Assembly (NCBI RefSeq): GCF_014652415.1 | Contig: NZ_BMYT01000001.1 | Location: forward strand, 310,001-374,000 | Reading direction: 5' to 3' | Length of the DNA: 64,000 nt | Source of the DNA: Affinundibacterium macrobrachii | GTDB taxonomy: Bacteria; Pseudomonadota; Gammaproteobacteria; Burkholderiales; Burkholderiaceae_D | Shown here: in pieces, positions 57,693 to 64,000 of the stretch | Numbering within the stretch: position 1 is the first letter of the stretch | How the letters are laid out: every line of letters begins with the position of its first letter | Notes under the pieces: model-generated | Told to the model about the DNA's origin: nothing | The model's input: only the letters and a program-made list of their open reading frames with translations | Database searches by the model: none | Translations under genes and position numbers: made by a program

Positions 57693-58751
57693 TTAAGCCT
57701 TCTTTAAACGACGTTGTTTCACTGCATCGGCAAGCACCTGCAAGCTCTGCTCACTATCTTTCCAATCGATACAACCATCTGTGATCGATTGCCCGTAGAC
57801 TAAGTCTTTACCAGCGACTAAATCTTGGCGACCTGCCACCAAATTGGATTCGATCATCACGCCAATAATGCGCTCATCGCCGGCTGCAATTTGGCTTGCA
57901 ATATCCGCGCAAACTGGAATTTGATTCAGTGGATTTTTTGAGCTATTGGCATGCGAGGCATCGATCATGATGCGCGGCACTAAACCATTCGCTGCAATGT
58001 CCTTAGCTGCGGCATCAACGCTTGCAGCATCATAATTTGGCGTTTTACCACCACGCAAAATAATGTGGCAATCTTCATTGCCATTGGTTGAAACAATCGC
58101 AGAGTGACCACCCTTCGTTACCGATAAAAAGTGATGTGGCTGTGACGATGCTTTGATCGCATCGACTGCGATTTTGACATTTCCATCGGTTCCATTCTTA
58201 AAACCTACAGGGCATGACAAACCAGACGCCAACTCACGATGTACTTGTGACTCGGTGGTGCGTGCACCAATTGCGCCCCAGCTAATCAAGTCAGCGATGT
58301 ATTGCGGGCTAATCATGTCCAAGTACTCTGTCCCAGCAGGCAAACCAAGTTCATTGATATTCAAAAGCAATTCACGTGCAATGCGTAAGCCATCATTGAT
58401 ACGGAAACTGTTATCCATATACGGATCATTAATCAACCCTTTCCAACCAACTGTGGTACGTGGCTTTTCAAAGTAGACGCGCATCACAATTTCCAATTCA
58501 CCGGCAAATTTCACTCTTGCCTCAGCCAGTTTTTTTGCATACTCCATCGCCGCTTTAGTATCGTGAATCGAGCATGGGCCAATCACCACCATCACGCGAT
58601 CATCTTTGGCTTGCAAGATATTATGTAAGGCTGTACGCGCATTAGCTGTCACTTCAGAAGCTTTATCCGAACAAGCAAATTCGCGAATCAAATGCGAAGG
58701 TGGAAGCAGCTCTTTCATTTCCCGAATACGTAAATCGTCTGTACGTTGCAT
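57693..58751 (-). CDS. aroG: 3-deoxy-7-phosphoheptulonate synthase, class I (AroG type)
   Basis: This is DAHP synthase, the entry enzyme of the shikimate pathway; it condenses PEP and erythrose 4-phosphate. The 352-residue protein matches the E. coli AroG/F/H class. It has VIGPCSIHD (about residues 55-63), MRVYFEKPRTTVGWKGLIND, SFRINDGL, AGTEYLDMISPQYI and DASHANSSKNP with the metal ligands. AGGA precedes the ATG. Feedback sensitivity (Phe or Tyr) cannot be read with confidence. Upstream lies a Phe/Tyr-rich leader ORF with terminator, which suggests control by attenuation. Confidence 0.96.
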   Translation of the reverse strand: MQRTDDLRIREMKELLPPSHLIREFACSDKASEVTANARTALHNILQAKDDRVMVVIGPCSIHDTKAAMEYAKKLAEARVKFAGELEIVMRVYFEKPRTTVGWKGLINDPYMDNSFRINDGLRIARELLLNINELGLPAGTEYLDMISPQYIADLISWGAIGARTTESQVHRELASGLSCPVGFKNGTDGNVKIAVDAIKASSQPHHFLSVTKGGHSAIVSTNGNEDCHIILRGGKTPNYDAASVDAAAKDIAANGLVPRIMIDASHANSSKNPLNQIPVCADIASQIAAGDERIIGVMIESNLVAGRQDLVAGKDLVYGQSITDGCIDWKDSEQSLQVLADAVKQRRLKKA

Positions 58752-58878
58752 GATGTTTTCCTGAGTTTCGATAAGATAAAAATGTGTTTAAAAATTGTTT
58801 GATCTACTTTACCGCTCCGCTCTTGCACCAACAGTTGAGTCAATTGTAAAGCTAACTACAATAACTACTTATTTGGGC

Positions 58879-58906
58879 AAAAAAAAACCGCCATGACTGG
58901 CGGTTT
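58879..58906 (-). terminator. intrinsic terminator in the aroG leader
   Basis: On the minus strand AAACCGCCA (58906-58898) pairs with TGGCGGTTT (58893-58885) around a GTCA loop, and nine T follow. It lies 128 bp upstream of the aroG start on its own strand and 50 bp after the leader ORF stop. Confidence 0.88.
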
Positions 58907-58985
58907 CTTTGGATCGGTTGGGTTCTATGTACGTCGATTTTGCTTCTACGTGAACTTACCGCTTCTCCACCGCCTTAGGGTTGGA
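58899..58985 (-). promoter_or_regulatory. putative aroG attenuator: antiterminator/terminator switch
   Basis: GGCGGT (58974-58969), at the AAG GCG GTG codons of the leader ORF, is the exact complement of ACCGCC (58904-58899) in the 5' arm of the terminator. An upstream strand TCCAACC (58985-58979) can pair with GGTGGA (58970-58965) with one bulged A, which would sequester GGCGGT. A ribosome stalled at the Phe/Tyr codons would cover TCCAACC and free GGCGGT, giving antitermination. A ribosome at the stop codon (58958-58956) would cover GGCGGT and let the terminator form. The geometry matches E. coli pheA/trp attenuation. Confidence 0.65.
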
Positions 58986-59027
58986 ATAGCTAAAGTAAAA
59001 GTGAAAGTAAAATCGTGCAAAATTCAT
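58956..59027 (-). CDS. putative Phe/Tyr leader peptide of aroG
   Basis: This is a 23-codon ORF with ATG at 59027 and TAA at 58956. GAGG lies 5 nt upstream of the ATG. Positions 3, 6, 8, 10 and 12 are Phe (all TTT) and 7, 11 and 14 are Tyr, so 8 of the first 14 residues are Phe or Tyr. The motif is FYFHFYFSY. The tail (SNPKAVEKR) is hydrophilic. It lies 50 bp upstream of the terminator and 205 bp upstream of aroG. Comparison with the Phe-rich pheA and pheS leaders of enteric bacteria makes this a strong candidate regulatory leader peptide. A plus-strand ORF over the same DNA is rejected. Confidence 0.75.
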   Translation of the reverse strand: MNFARFYFHFYFSYSNPKAVEKR

Positions 59028-59052
59028 GAAAACCTCGTGATCGAATGGATCG

Positions 59053-59082
59053 ACTATAACAACATCAGCGCCCAATTGGCAA
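59053..59082 (-). promoter_or_regulatory. probable aroG leader promoter
   Basis: On the minus strand TTGCCA (59082-59077) and TATAGT (59058-59053) are 18 bp apart; each matches 5 of 6 consensus bases. Transcription would start near 59046, about 19 nt before the leader ORF ATG, leaving room for its GAGG Shine-Dalgarno. Confidence 0.65.
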
Positions 59083-59186
59083 GCAATTTATCAGAATATG
59101 CGCGTAAATTTATAAAAGCCTTGAGCTAACACATGAGTTAGCACATAAGCTTATATCGATAAGCCTATGTAGGCGCTTATGTAGGC

Positions 59187-59876
59187 TTATAAAAAGCTCG
59201 CAATTTCACTCAATGGCTTCTTACGAATATTCGGCACCATACAATCATCTGCAGGGTGACCAACCACCAACAGAATATAAGGTTTCTCATTGTCTGGACG
59301 GCCGAGTAATTCATTGAGAAATCCCATCGGGCTCGGCGTATGCGTCAGCGTTGCTAATCCAGCGTGATGAAGTGCGGCGATCAAAAAGCCGGTCGCAATC
59401 GAAACCGATTCTGGCACGTAATAATTTTTGACAGCACTACCATCATCCATCAATGTACTTTTTTGCCCGAATATCGCGATCAGATAAGGTGCATCTTCGA
59501 GAAATGGTTTATTTGAGTCTGTGCCTAAAGGTGCGAGTGCATCTTTCCATTCTTGTGGCGCACGACGCTCGTAGAATTCACGTTCCTCAATCTCAGCTTC
59601 AATACGAATACGATGTTTGAGTTCTTTATCACTAACTACTGCAAAATGCCAAGGTTGATGATTCGCACCGGATGGCGCTGTGCCCGCAGCCAATAAACAT
59701 TGCTCGATCACTTTGCGAGATACGGGCTTTGAAGAAAATTCGCGTATGGTTTTACGACGTGCGAGTTCCTCATAAAACTCGGCAGCACGCGTTTCCATTT
59801 CTGCCTCCGGATAAGCACGATAAGTACTCAATGGAATAAATTGAGGCGATCCTTGGTTAAAAGAAAGTTTAGACAT
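59187..59876 (-). CDS. nitroreductase-family oxidoreductase
   Basis: The 229-residue FMN-dependent protein has the family start [13 protein letters not shown] (FMN phosphate-binding Arg), [17 protein letters not shown] and a C-terminal [14 protein letters not shown]. It resembles the BluB/iodotyrosine deiodinase-like branch in the GANHQPWHF segment, but the substrate is not clear. AAAGGA precedes the ATG at 59876. The stop overlaps a 9-bp hairpin (ATAAGCCTA/TAGGCTTAT, 59159-59190). It is upstream of the aroG leader, which has its own promoter. Confidence 0.9.
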   Translation of the reverse strand: MSKLSFNQGSPQFIPLSTYRAYPEAEMETRAAEFYEELARRKTIREFSSKPVSRKVIEQCLLAAGTAPSGANHQPWHFAVVSDKELKHRIRIEAEIEEREFYERRAPQEWKDALAPLGTDSNKPFLEDAPYLIAIFGQKSTLMDDGSAVKNYYVPESVSIATGFLIAALHHAGLATLTHTPSPMGFLNELLGRPDNEKPYILLVVGHPADDCMVPNIRKKPLSEIASFL

Positions 59877-59890
59877 GCTGTTCCTTTCAT

Positions 59891-59921
59891 AAAAAAAGAC
59901 ACTGTAATCACAATGTCTTTT
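59891..59921 (-). terminator. terminator between tldD and the nitroreductase gene
   Basis: On the minus strand AAAAGACATTGT and ACAGTGTCTTTT (one G-U pair) form a 12-bp stem with a GATT loop, followed by TTT. It lies downstream of tldD and just 15 bp before the nitroreductase ATG, so that gene would need a promoter in the gap or some read-through. Confidence 0.75.
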
Positions 59922-60091
59922 CTACTCAAGAAGCAAAATCACATTCAATACAAGTCTCAAAAAGTAAGGCTTTTTAACAATGATTCAACGGCAAAAAGAT
60001 GTATAGACAATATGAACTTTTGCCGCGAATTTACCAAGAGAAACAATGCCTTAGACTTTAGAGAGGCCAGAATCTATTACTAAGCAAAAAA

Positions 60092-61552
60092 TCAGGCCGT
60101 ACCACCAACCACCAAGCCATCTATTCGCAAAGTTGGCTGTCCTACGCCTACTGGAACGCTCTGTCCCTCTTTGCCACAGACCCCAACACCAGAATCTAAA
60201 CGCATGTCATTACCAATCATTGATACTCGATTCAGAACTTCTGGCCCATTACCAATTAGGGTTGCACCTTTGACTGGATAAGTGACTTTCCCGTTTTCGA
60301 TCATGTAGGCTTCACTGGCGGAGAAAACAAATTTGCCATTCGTAATATCCACTTGGCCGCCACCAAAATTTACTGCGTATAAACCATTCTTAACCGATGC
60401 CAAAATCTCGGCTGGGTCTTTTTCGCCAGCCAACATATAAGTATTTGTCATCCTTGGCATTGGCAAATGAGCGAAAGATTCACGGCGCGCATTACCAGTC
60501 ACAGACATCTTCATCAAACGCGCATTCATCGTGTCTTGGATATAGCCTTTAAGAATACCGTCTTCAATCAGTGTTGTACATTGGGTTGGATTCCCTTCGT
60601 CATCGATATTGAGAGAGCCACGGCGATTTTGCAATGTTCCATCGTCGACAACCGTTACGCCTCTTGCAGCGACGCGATCGCCAATGCGACCAGCAAATGT
60701 ACTTGATCCTTTGCGATTAAAGTCCCCCTCTAAGCCATGACCAATTGCTTCATGCAACAACACACCAGGCCAACCAGAGCCAAGCACGACCGTCATTGGA
60801 CCTGCCGGCGCAGGACGTGCATCAAGATTCACCAAAGCCGACTTCACCGCATCGTCTGCATATTGTTCCAACATCGCATCAGTAAAATAGCCAAAGCTAT
60901 AGCGACCGCCACCGCCACTAGAGCCAGTTTCACGACGCCCATTTTGCTCCGCGATTACAGTCACGGACATACGAACTAGTGGGCGTACATCGGCCGCAAT
61001 CACACCATCGCTACGCGCCACCAAAATCACATCATATTCACCTGCCAAACTCGCCATCACTTGCACAATACGTGGATCTTTTGCGCGCGCAATTTTCTCT
61101 ATACGTTCAAGCAATGCGACTTTCTGTGTTGCATCTAACGACGCTAAGGGATCGTCTTGTAAAAATAAATTATGACCTTGCACGCCTTGCATAGACGAAG
61201 CTACTTGTATCTTACCGGAACCAACGCGTGCAATCGTTCGGGTTGCTGCAGCGGCTTCTAACAGAGCATGTTCGGAGATTTCATCTGAATACGAAAATGC
61301 GGTCTTGTCACCAGAAACAGCACGAACGCCGACACCTTGGTCAATTGAAAAACTACCTGTTTTAACGATGCCTTCTTCAAGACTCCAACCTTCATTTTTA
61401 GTGAATTGAAAATATAAATCAGCATAATCAATTTTATGCGTGAACATACTTTTCAATGCAGACGATAACTTCGCCTCATCAAGACCAAACGGTGTCAGCA
61501 GAATATCGCGCGCGATCGCGAGGTGTTTTAAATTTGAATCAAATGGTGTCAT
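60092..61552 (-). CDS. tldD: metalloprotease TldD
   Basis: TldD with TldE (PmbA) forms a zinc protease that processes microcin B17 and other modified peptides and antitoxin CcdA in E. coli. From the ATG at 61552 it has 486 residues; an in-frame TTG at 61561 is less likely. The zinc motif HExxxH is in [20 protein letters not shown], and the third ligand region is [11 protein letters not shown]. It follows the nitrilase-family and YhdP genes, a conserved order. tldE is not in the window. Confidence 0.96.
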   Translation of the reverse strand: MTPFDSNLKHLAIARDILLTPFGLDEAKLSSALKSMFTHKIDYADLYFQFTKNEGWSLEEGIVKTGSFSIDQGVGVRAVSGDKTAFSYSDEISEHALLEAAAATRTIARVGSGKIQVASSMQGVQGHNLFLQDDPLASLDATQKVALLERIEKIARAKDPRIVQVMASLAGEYDVILVARSDGVIAADVRPLVRMSVTVIAEQNGRRETGSSGGGGRYSFGYFTDAMLEQYADDAVKSALVNLDARPAPAGPMTVVLGSGWPGVLLHEAIGHGLEGDFNRKGSSTFAGRIGDRVAARGVTVVDDGTLQNRRGSLNIDDEGNPTQCTTLIEDGILKGYIQDTMNARLMKMSVTGNARRESFAHLPMPRMTNTYMLAGEKDPAEILASVKNGLYAVNFGGGQVDITNGKFVFSASEAYMIENGKVTYPVKGATLIGNGPEVLNRVSMIGNDMRLDSGVGVCGKEGQSVPVGVGQPTLRIDGLVVGGTA

Positions 61553-61701
61553 GTTTTTCAATCTTTATTGGCTGCCATCATGGCAATGAACTTAGCTATT
61601 GTAGAGCATTTCGTGCTGACACTTGTGTTAAGCGATGAGAACACAAAACGGCAATGAATCAGGCGACAATTAAACAAAATGTTTAAGCATCAAAAAATCC
61701 A

Positions 61702-62502
61702 CTAGCACCCGAAGCGTCTATGTTTTAAGGCAGGCAAGTTGCTACGTATTTTTAACATCGCATCCAGATCTAAGTCAGCGATCACAAGACCCTCCCCTTC
61801 GTCCAGACAAGTTATGACTTTGCCCCAAGGATCGATCAACATACTATGCCCCCAGGTTCGTCGTCCGCTCTCGTGAATCCCCCCTTGGGCCGACGCCAAT
61901 ACATAACATTGATTTTCAATTGCGCGCGCGCGTAACAGGATTTCCCAATGTGCTTGCCCCGTTGTGTAGGTAAATGCTGCTGGCAACACAAGTAAGCTAC
62001 ACGGTCCCATATTGCGAAATAACTCTGGAAACCGTAAGTCGTAGCAAATGCCTAAACCGACCTTACCGATAGCGCTTTCAAAACTAACGATATCATCGCC
62101 CTCTTTAATCGTATTCGATTCTTGATAGCTTTCTTCGCCATTCTGAAAACCAAATAAATGAATTTTGTCGTAACGTGCAATTTGCATTCCATTTGCATCA
62201 TACACAAGACATGCATTGTAAATTTTCTGGCTATCTTCTGACTGCAGTGGAATCGTGCCACCGATGATAGTCATTTGTAATTCTTTCGCCATTTGCCCTA
62301 GGAAGCTTTGCAAAACTCCACCACTTGGCGGCTCTGCAAAATTTACTTTATCGGTATCACGCAAGCCCATAATTGACCAATACTCAGGTAGCACAGCAAG
62401 CTCTGCTCCTTGCGATTTAGCTTGTCGCAACAAGCGCTCTGCGGTTTGAATATTTGTATCGGGTTTTGATACCGACACCATTTGAATTGCAGCGACTTTC
62501 AT
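61702..62502 (-). CDS. carbon-nitrogen hydrolase (Nit1/deaminated glutathione amidase type)
   Basis: The 266-residue nitrilase-superfamily protein has the catalytic triad Glu in VLPEYWSIMG (about residue 41), Lys in RYDKIHLFGFQ (about 111) and Cys in LGICYDLRFPELF (about 153). The pattern matches the Nit1-like amidases that hydrolyse deaminated glutathione, a metabolite repair step. AAGGA precedes the ATG. It starts 9 bp after the YhdP-like gene and is probably co-transcribed with it and tldD. Confidence 0.9.
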   Translation of the reverse strand: MKVAAIQMVSVSKPDTNIQTAERLLRQAKSQGAELAVLPEYWSIMGLRDTDKVNFAEPPSGGVLQSFLGQMAKELQMTIIGGTIPLQSEDSQKIYNACLVYDANGMQIARYDKIHLFGFQNGEESYQESNTIKEGDDIVSFESAIGKVGLGICYDLRFPELFRNMGPCSLLVLPAAFTYTTGQAHWEILLRARAIENQCYVLASAQGGIHESGRRTWGHSMLIDPWGKVITCLDEGEGLVIADLDLDAMLKIRSNLPALKHRRFGC

Positions 62503-62511
62503 GGTCTATCC

Positions 62512-64000
62512 TTATTTCAATTCTGCTTTAGCTGCACCTGCTTTAGCTTGCTCTGACTTTATCTGATCTGCTTTTTGCTTATCTAAAATTTGTTGACGCT
62601 CTTTATTCTCGATTTTTGTAATGACAGGATTCGCCCAAGGCCCAGTAATTTGATATTCGTAAGTGAATGCACGTTTTAAAGGATCTCTAAAAAATAATTG
62701 TGCTAAAAAAGTTCCCAAACCGATTACTGGATTGACCGCTAAACCATACACCACGGAAGCTGCACCTGCATTCAAATCAGGAATAACCGCCACATGCAAA
62801 TCTTGCGATTCTTTTGCGATATCAGTACTTCCCTCCATCAACACCGCTGCATTCACACTGGTCATTTTTAAGTTATCTGTTTTCGCAATTCCTTGCTGAA
62901 TTTGCGCAGTGCCGACAATACTGTCGAAGGCAAATCCCTCTGAAAAAACATCCCGAAAATCAAGCGTAAATCGACGTGGCAAAGACTGCATACTTAACAC
63001 GCCTAATAGTTTTGCAGCGCCCGGATCGACTTTTAAAAATTGCCCAGCCGCTAACGCTAATTGCAATTGCCCACTTAAACTAGGAATATCTATATCAAAT
63101 GGTAAGCCTATCCATTGCGCATTACCTTCCAATTTTCCTTTTCCACCTCGCAGAACGCCGGCGAAATCAAATCGATCTAATAAACGCCCTGAGTTAACAA
63201 TATCTAAGACATATTCCAACTGCGTCAAACTATCGGTTTGACGAGCTAACCACTTACCCTTGGCATTTAACTTAGCATCATCGTTACTCAGAACTAGTTT
63301 ATCAATATTCCATTCACGCCCATTTGCAGCGATCGCATTATTCGCGATTAACTCTAAGTGGCCTAACTTCTTATCGAACAATTCAAAATTCTCTACTTGA
63401 ATATCGAGGCTGGGAAGCTGCTTGGTCGTATTTTTGGCTTCCAGCAAATCTCCGACGTCATTGGCTGCGGAACGTGGAATCATCAATCGACTCAAACGCG
63501 CAGCTAATTGACCTGTCGATTGCTGATTGCCAAAGCCATTCCACGTAATAAAACCTGAAGCCTGTTTCGAATCAAGATTGGCCTGCCATACACCGGCTTG
63601 ACGCGATGCACCCAACACAATTTGATCGAGTTTTTTTCCAAATAAGAAAATTTCGTCCGTCAACAGAGAAAAACTTGCCGGCTCAACATATTGTGCAAAT
63701 CCACTACTCGCATTTGTAGCTGCCAATGCATGCGTATTCGCGTTATTAGTGCTGGTCGTATGTGCTGGTTGCTCTGTTGCCTCATGTTCGCTCAGAAAAC
63801 GTCGCCAATCATCGACATTAAATGACTGCGTTTGAATGTGAAAATTGACACCGGAATCAGGTAGTTGCGCAGGCGCGTTAATAGCGACGCTTCCTCGCAA
63901 CACCTGCCAAGCGGCGTTTCGATCCGCATTTTTCTTACGTTGATATTGCGCATTTAATCGATTTCCGACATTGAGCTTAATTTGTTCACGTATTTCATTA
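62512..64000 (-). CDS. YhdP-like AsmA-family protein (5' end outside window)
   Basis: The frame stays open from the stop at 62512 to the right edge, giving 495 residues. The visible part is the C-terminal third of a YhdP-family protein (about 1300 residues when complete). These are large inner-membrane-anchored, periplasm-spanning proteins that carry phospholipids to the outer membrane. The repeated AsmA-like beta-rich units and the closing segment DLHVAVIPDLNAGAASVVYGLAV are typical. The Lys/Gln-rich C-terminus (ENKERQQILDKQKAD) is probably cytoplasmic or disordered. The ORF start at 63903 is only an internal codon. Confidence 0.85.
   Translation of the reverse strand, partial: NEIREQIKLNVGNRLNAQYQRKKNADRNAAWQVLRGSVAINAPAQLPDSGVNFHIQTQSFNVDDWRRFLSEHEATEQPAHTTSTNNANTHALAATNASSGFAQYVEPASFSLLTDEIFLFGKKLDQIVLGASRQAGVWQANLDSKQASGFITWNGFGNQQSTGQLAARLSRLMIPRSAANDVGDLLEAKNTTKQLPSLDIQVENFELFDKKLGHLELIANNAIAANGREWNIDKLVLSNDDAKLNAKGKWLARQTDSLTQLEYVLDIVNSGRLLDRFDFAGVLRGGKGKLEGNAQWIGLPFDIDIPSLSGQLQLALAAGQFLKVDPGAAKLLGVLSMQSLPRRFTLDFRDVFSEGFAFDSIVGTAQIQQGIAKTDNLKMTSVNAAVLMEGSTDIAKESQDLHVAVIPDLNAGAASVVYGLAVNPVIGLGTFLAQLFFRDPLKRAFTYEYQITGPWANPVITKIENKERQQILDKQKADQIKSEQAKAGAAKAELK

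Noticed and set aside
58893..59129. 78-residue plus-strand ORF over the aroG leader
   Set aside because: Its KVKVKVK stretch is simply the reverse of the Phe/Tyr codons. It begins inside the terminator hairpin and lacks a promoter and Shine-Dalgarno.

Overview
The window looks like a chromosomal segment of a betaproteobacterium of the order Burkholderiales, most like the Oxalobacteraceae (Undibacterium/Herminiimonas type). This is judged from protein family content and gene order, not from a database search. Two blocks are diagnostic: rpsB-tsf-pyrH-frr-uppS-cdsA-dxr-rseP-bamA-ompH-lpxD-fabZ-lpxA-lpxB, and ilvC-ilvH-ilvI divergent from a sigma factor/DUF3619/DUF3106/RDD cluster. Base composition is moderate and even. 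I see no insertion sequence, prophage, CRISPR array, tRNA or rRNA.

Layout. Positions 1-3112: a partial CBS-domain protein (minus), O-acetylhomoserine sulfhydrylase (metY), an alpha/beta hydrolase and a DUF5071-like protein. 3132-6712 (minus): a LytS/LytTR two-component system with a DUF4407-like coiled-coil membrane protein downstream. 6930-9478: a Tat-exported metallo-beta-lactamase-fold protein, an ankyrin protein and a TatD nuclease. 9608-23882 (minus): the large cell-envelope and translation cluster from rpsB to lpxB. 24286-28481 (plus): map, glnD and an RluF-like pseudouridine synthase. 28685-32129 (minus): branched-chain amino acid genes ilvI-ilvH-ilvC. 32746-39443 (plus): the sigma factor cluster, a TetR regulator, a LOG-family protein, DUF3460, scpA, panC and a BtuF-like binding protein. 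39558-49326: slyD, a JmjC-type ribosomal oxygenase, an Ala/Pro-rich lipoprotein, then bamC, dapA, a methyltransferase, an M50 protease, a Sua5/YciO protein, htpX, a PHP phosphoesterase and an NAD-dependent epimerase-like protein. 49364-54613: a ferredoxin-type reductase, the argD-argF-argG operon and ppnP. 54930-64000: murB, a YajQ protein, a retropepsin-like protease, aroG, a nitroreductase, tldD, a nitrilase-family amidase and the 3' part of a YhdP-like gene.

Most notable are two apparent ribosome-mediated transcription attenuators that ordinary gene calling would miss. Upstream of aroG (DAHP synthase) lies a 23-codon leader ORF with five Phe and three Tyr codons among its first 14. It has its own promoter and Shine-Dalgarno sequence and is followed by an intrinsic terminator whose 5' arm can pair with the end of the leader ORF. 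Upstream of argD-argF-argG lies a 27-codon ORF with three consecutive Arg codons. It is followed by a terminator with a nine-U run, and a 7-nt segment of the leader ORF is perfectly complementary to the terminator arm and loop. Both fit the E. coli pheA/trp logic. I do not know of a published arginine leader-peptide attenuator in this group, so these two are the main candidates for a new regulatory system.

The other genes are largely housekeeping: outer-membrane biogenesis (Bam complex, lipid A, Skp/OmpH), isoprenoid and phospholipid synthesis, translation, nitrogen sensing (GlnD) and amino acid biosynthesis.
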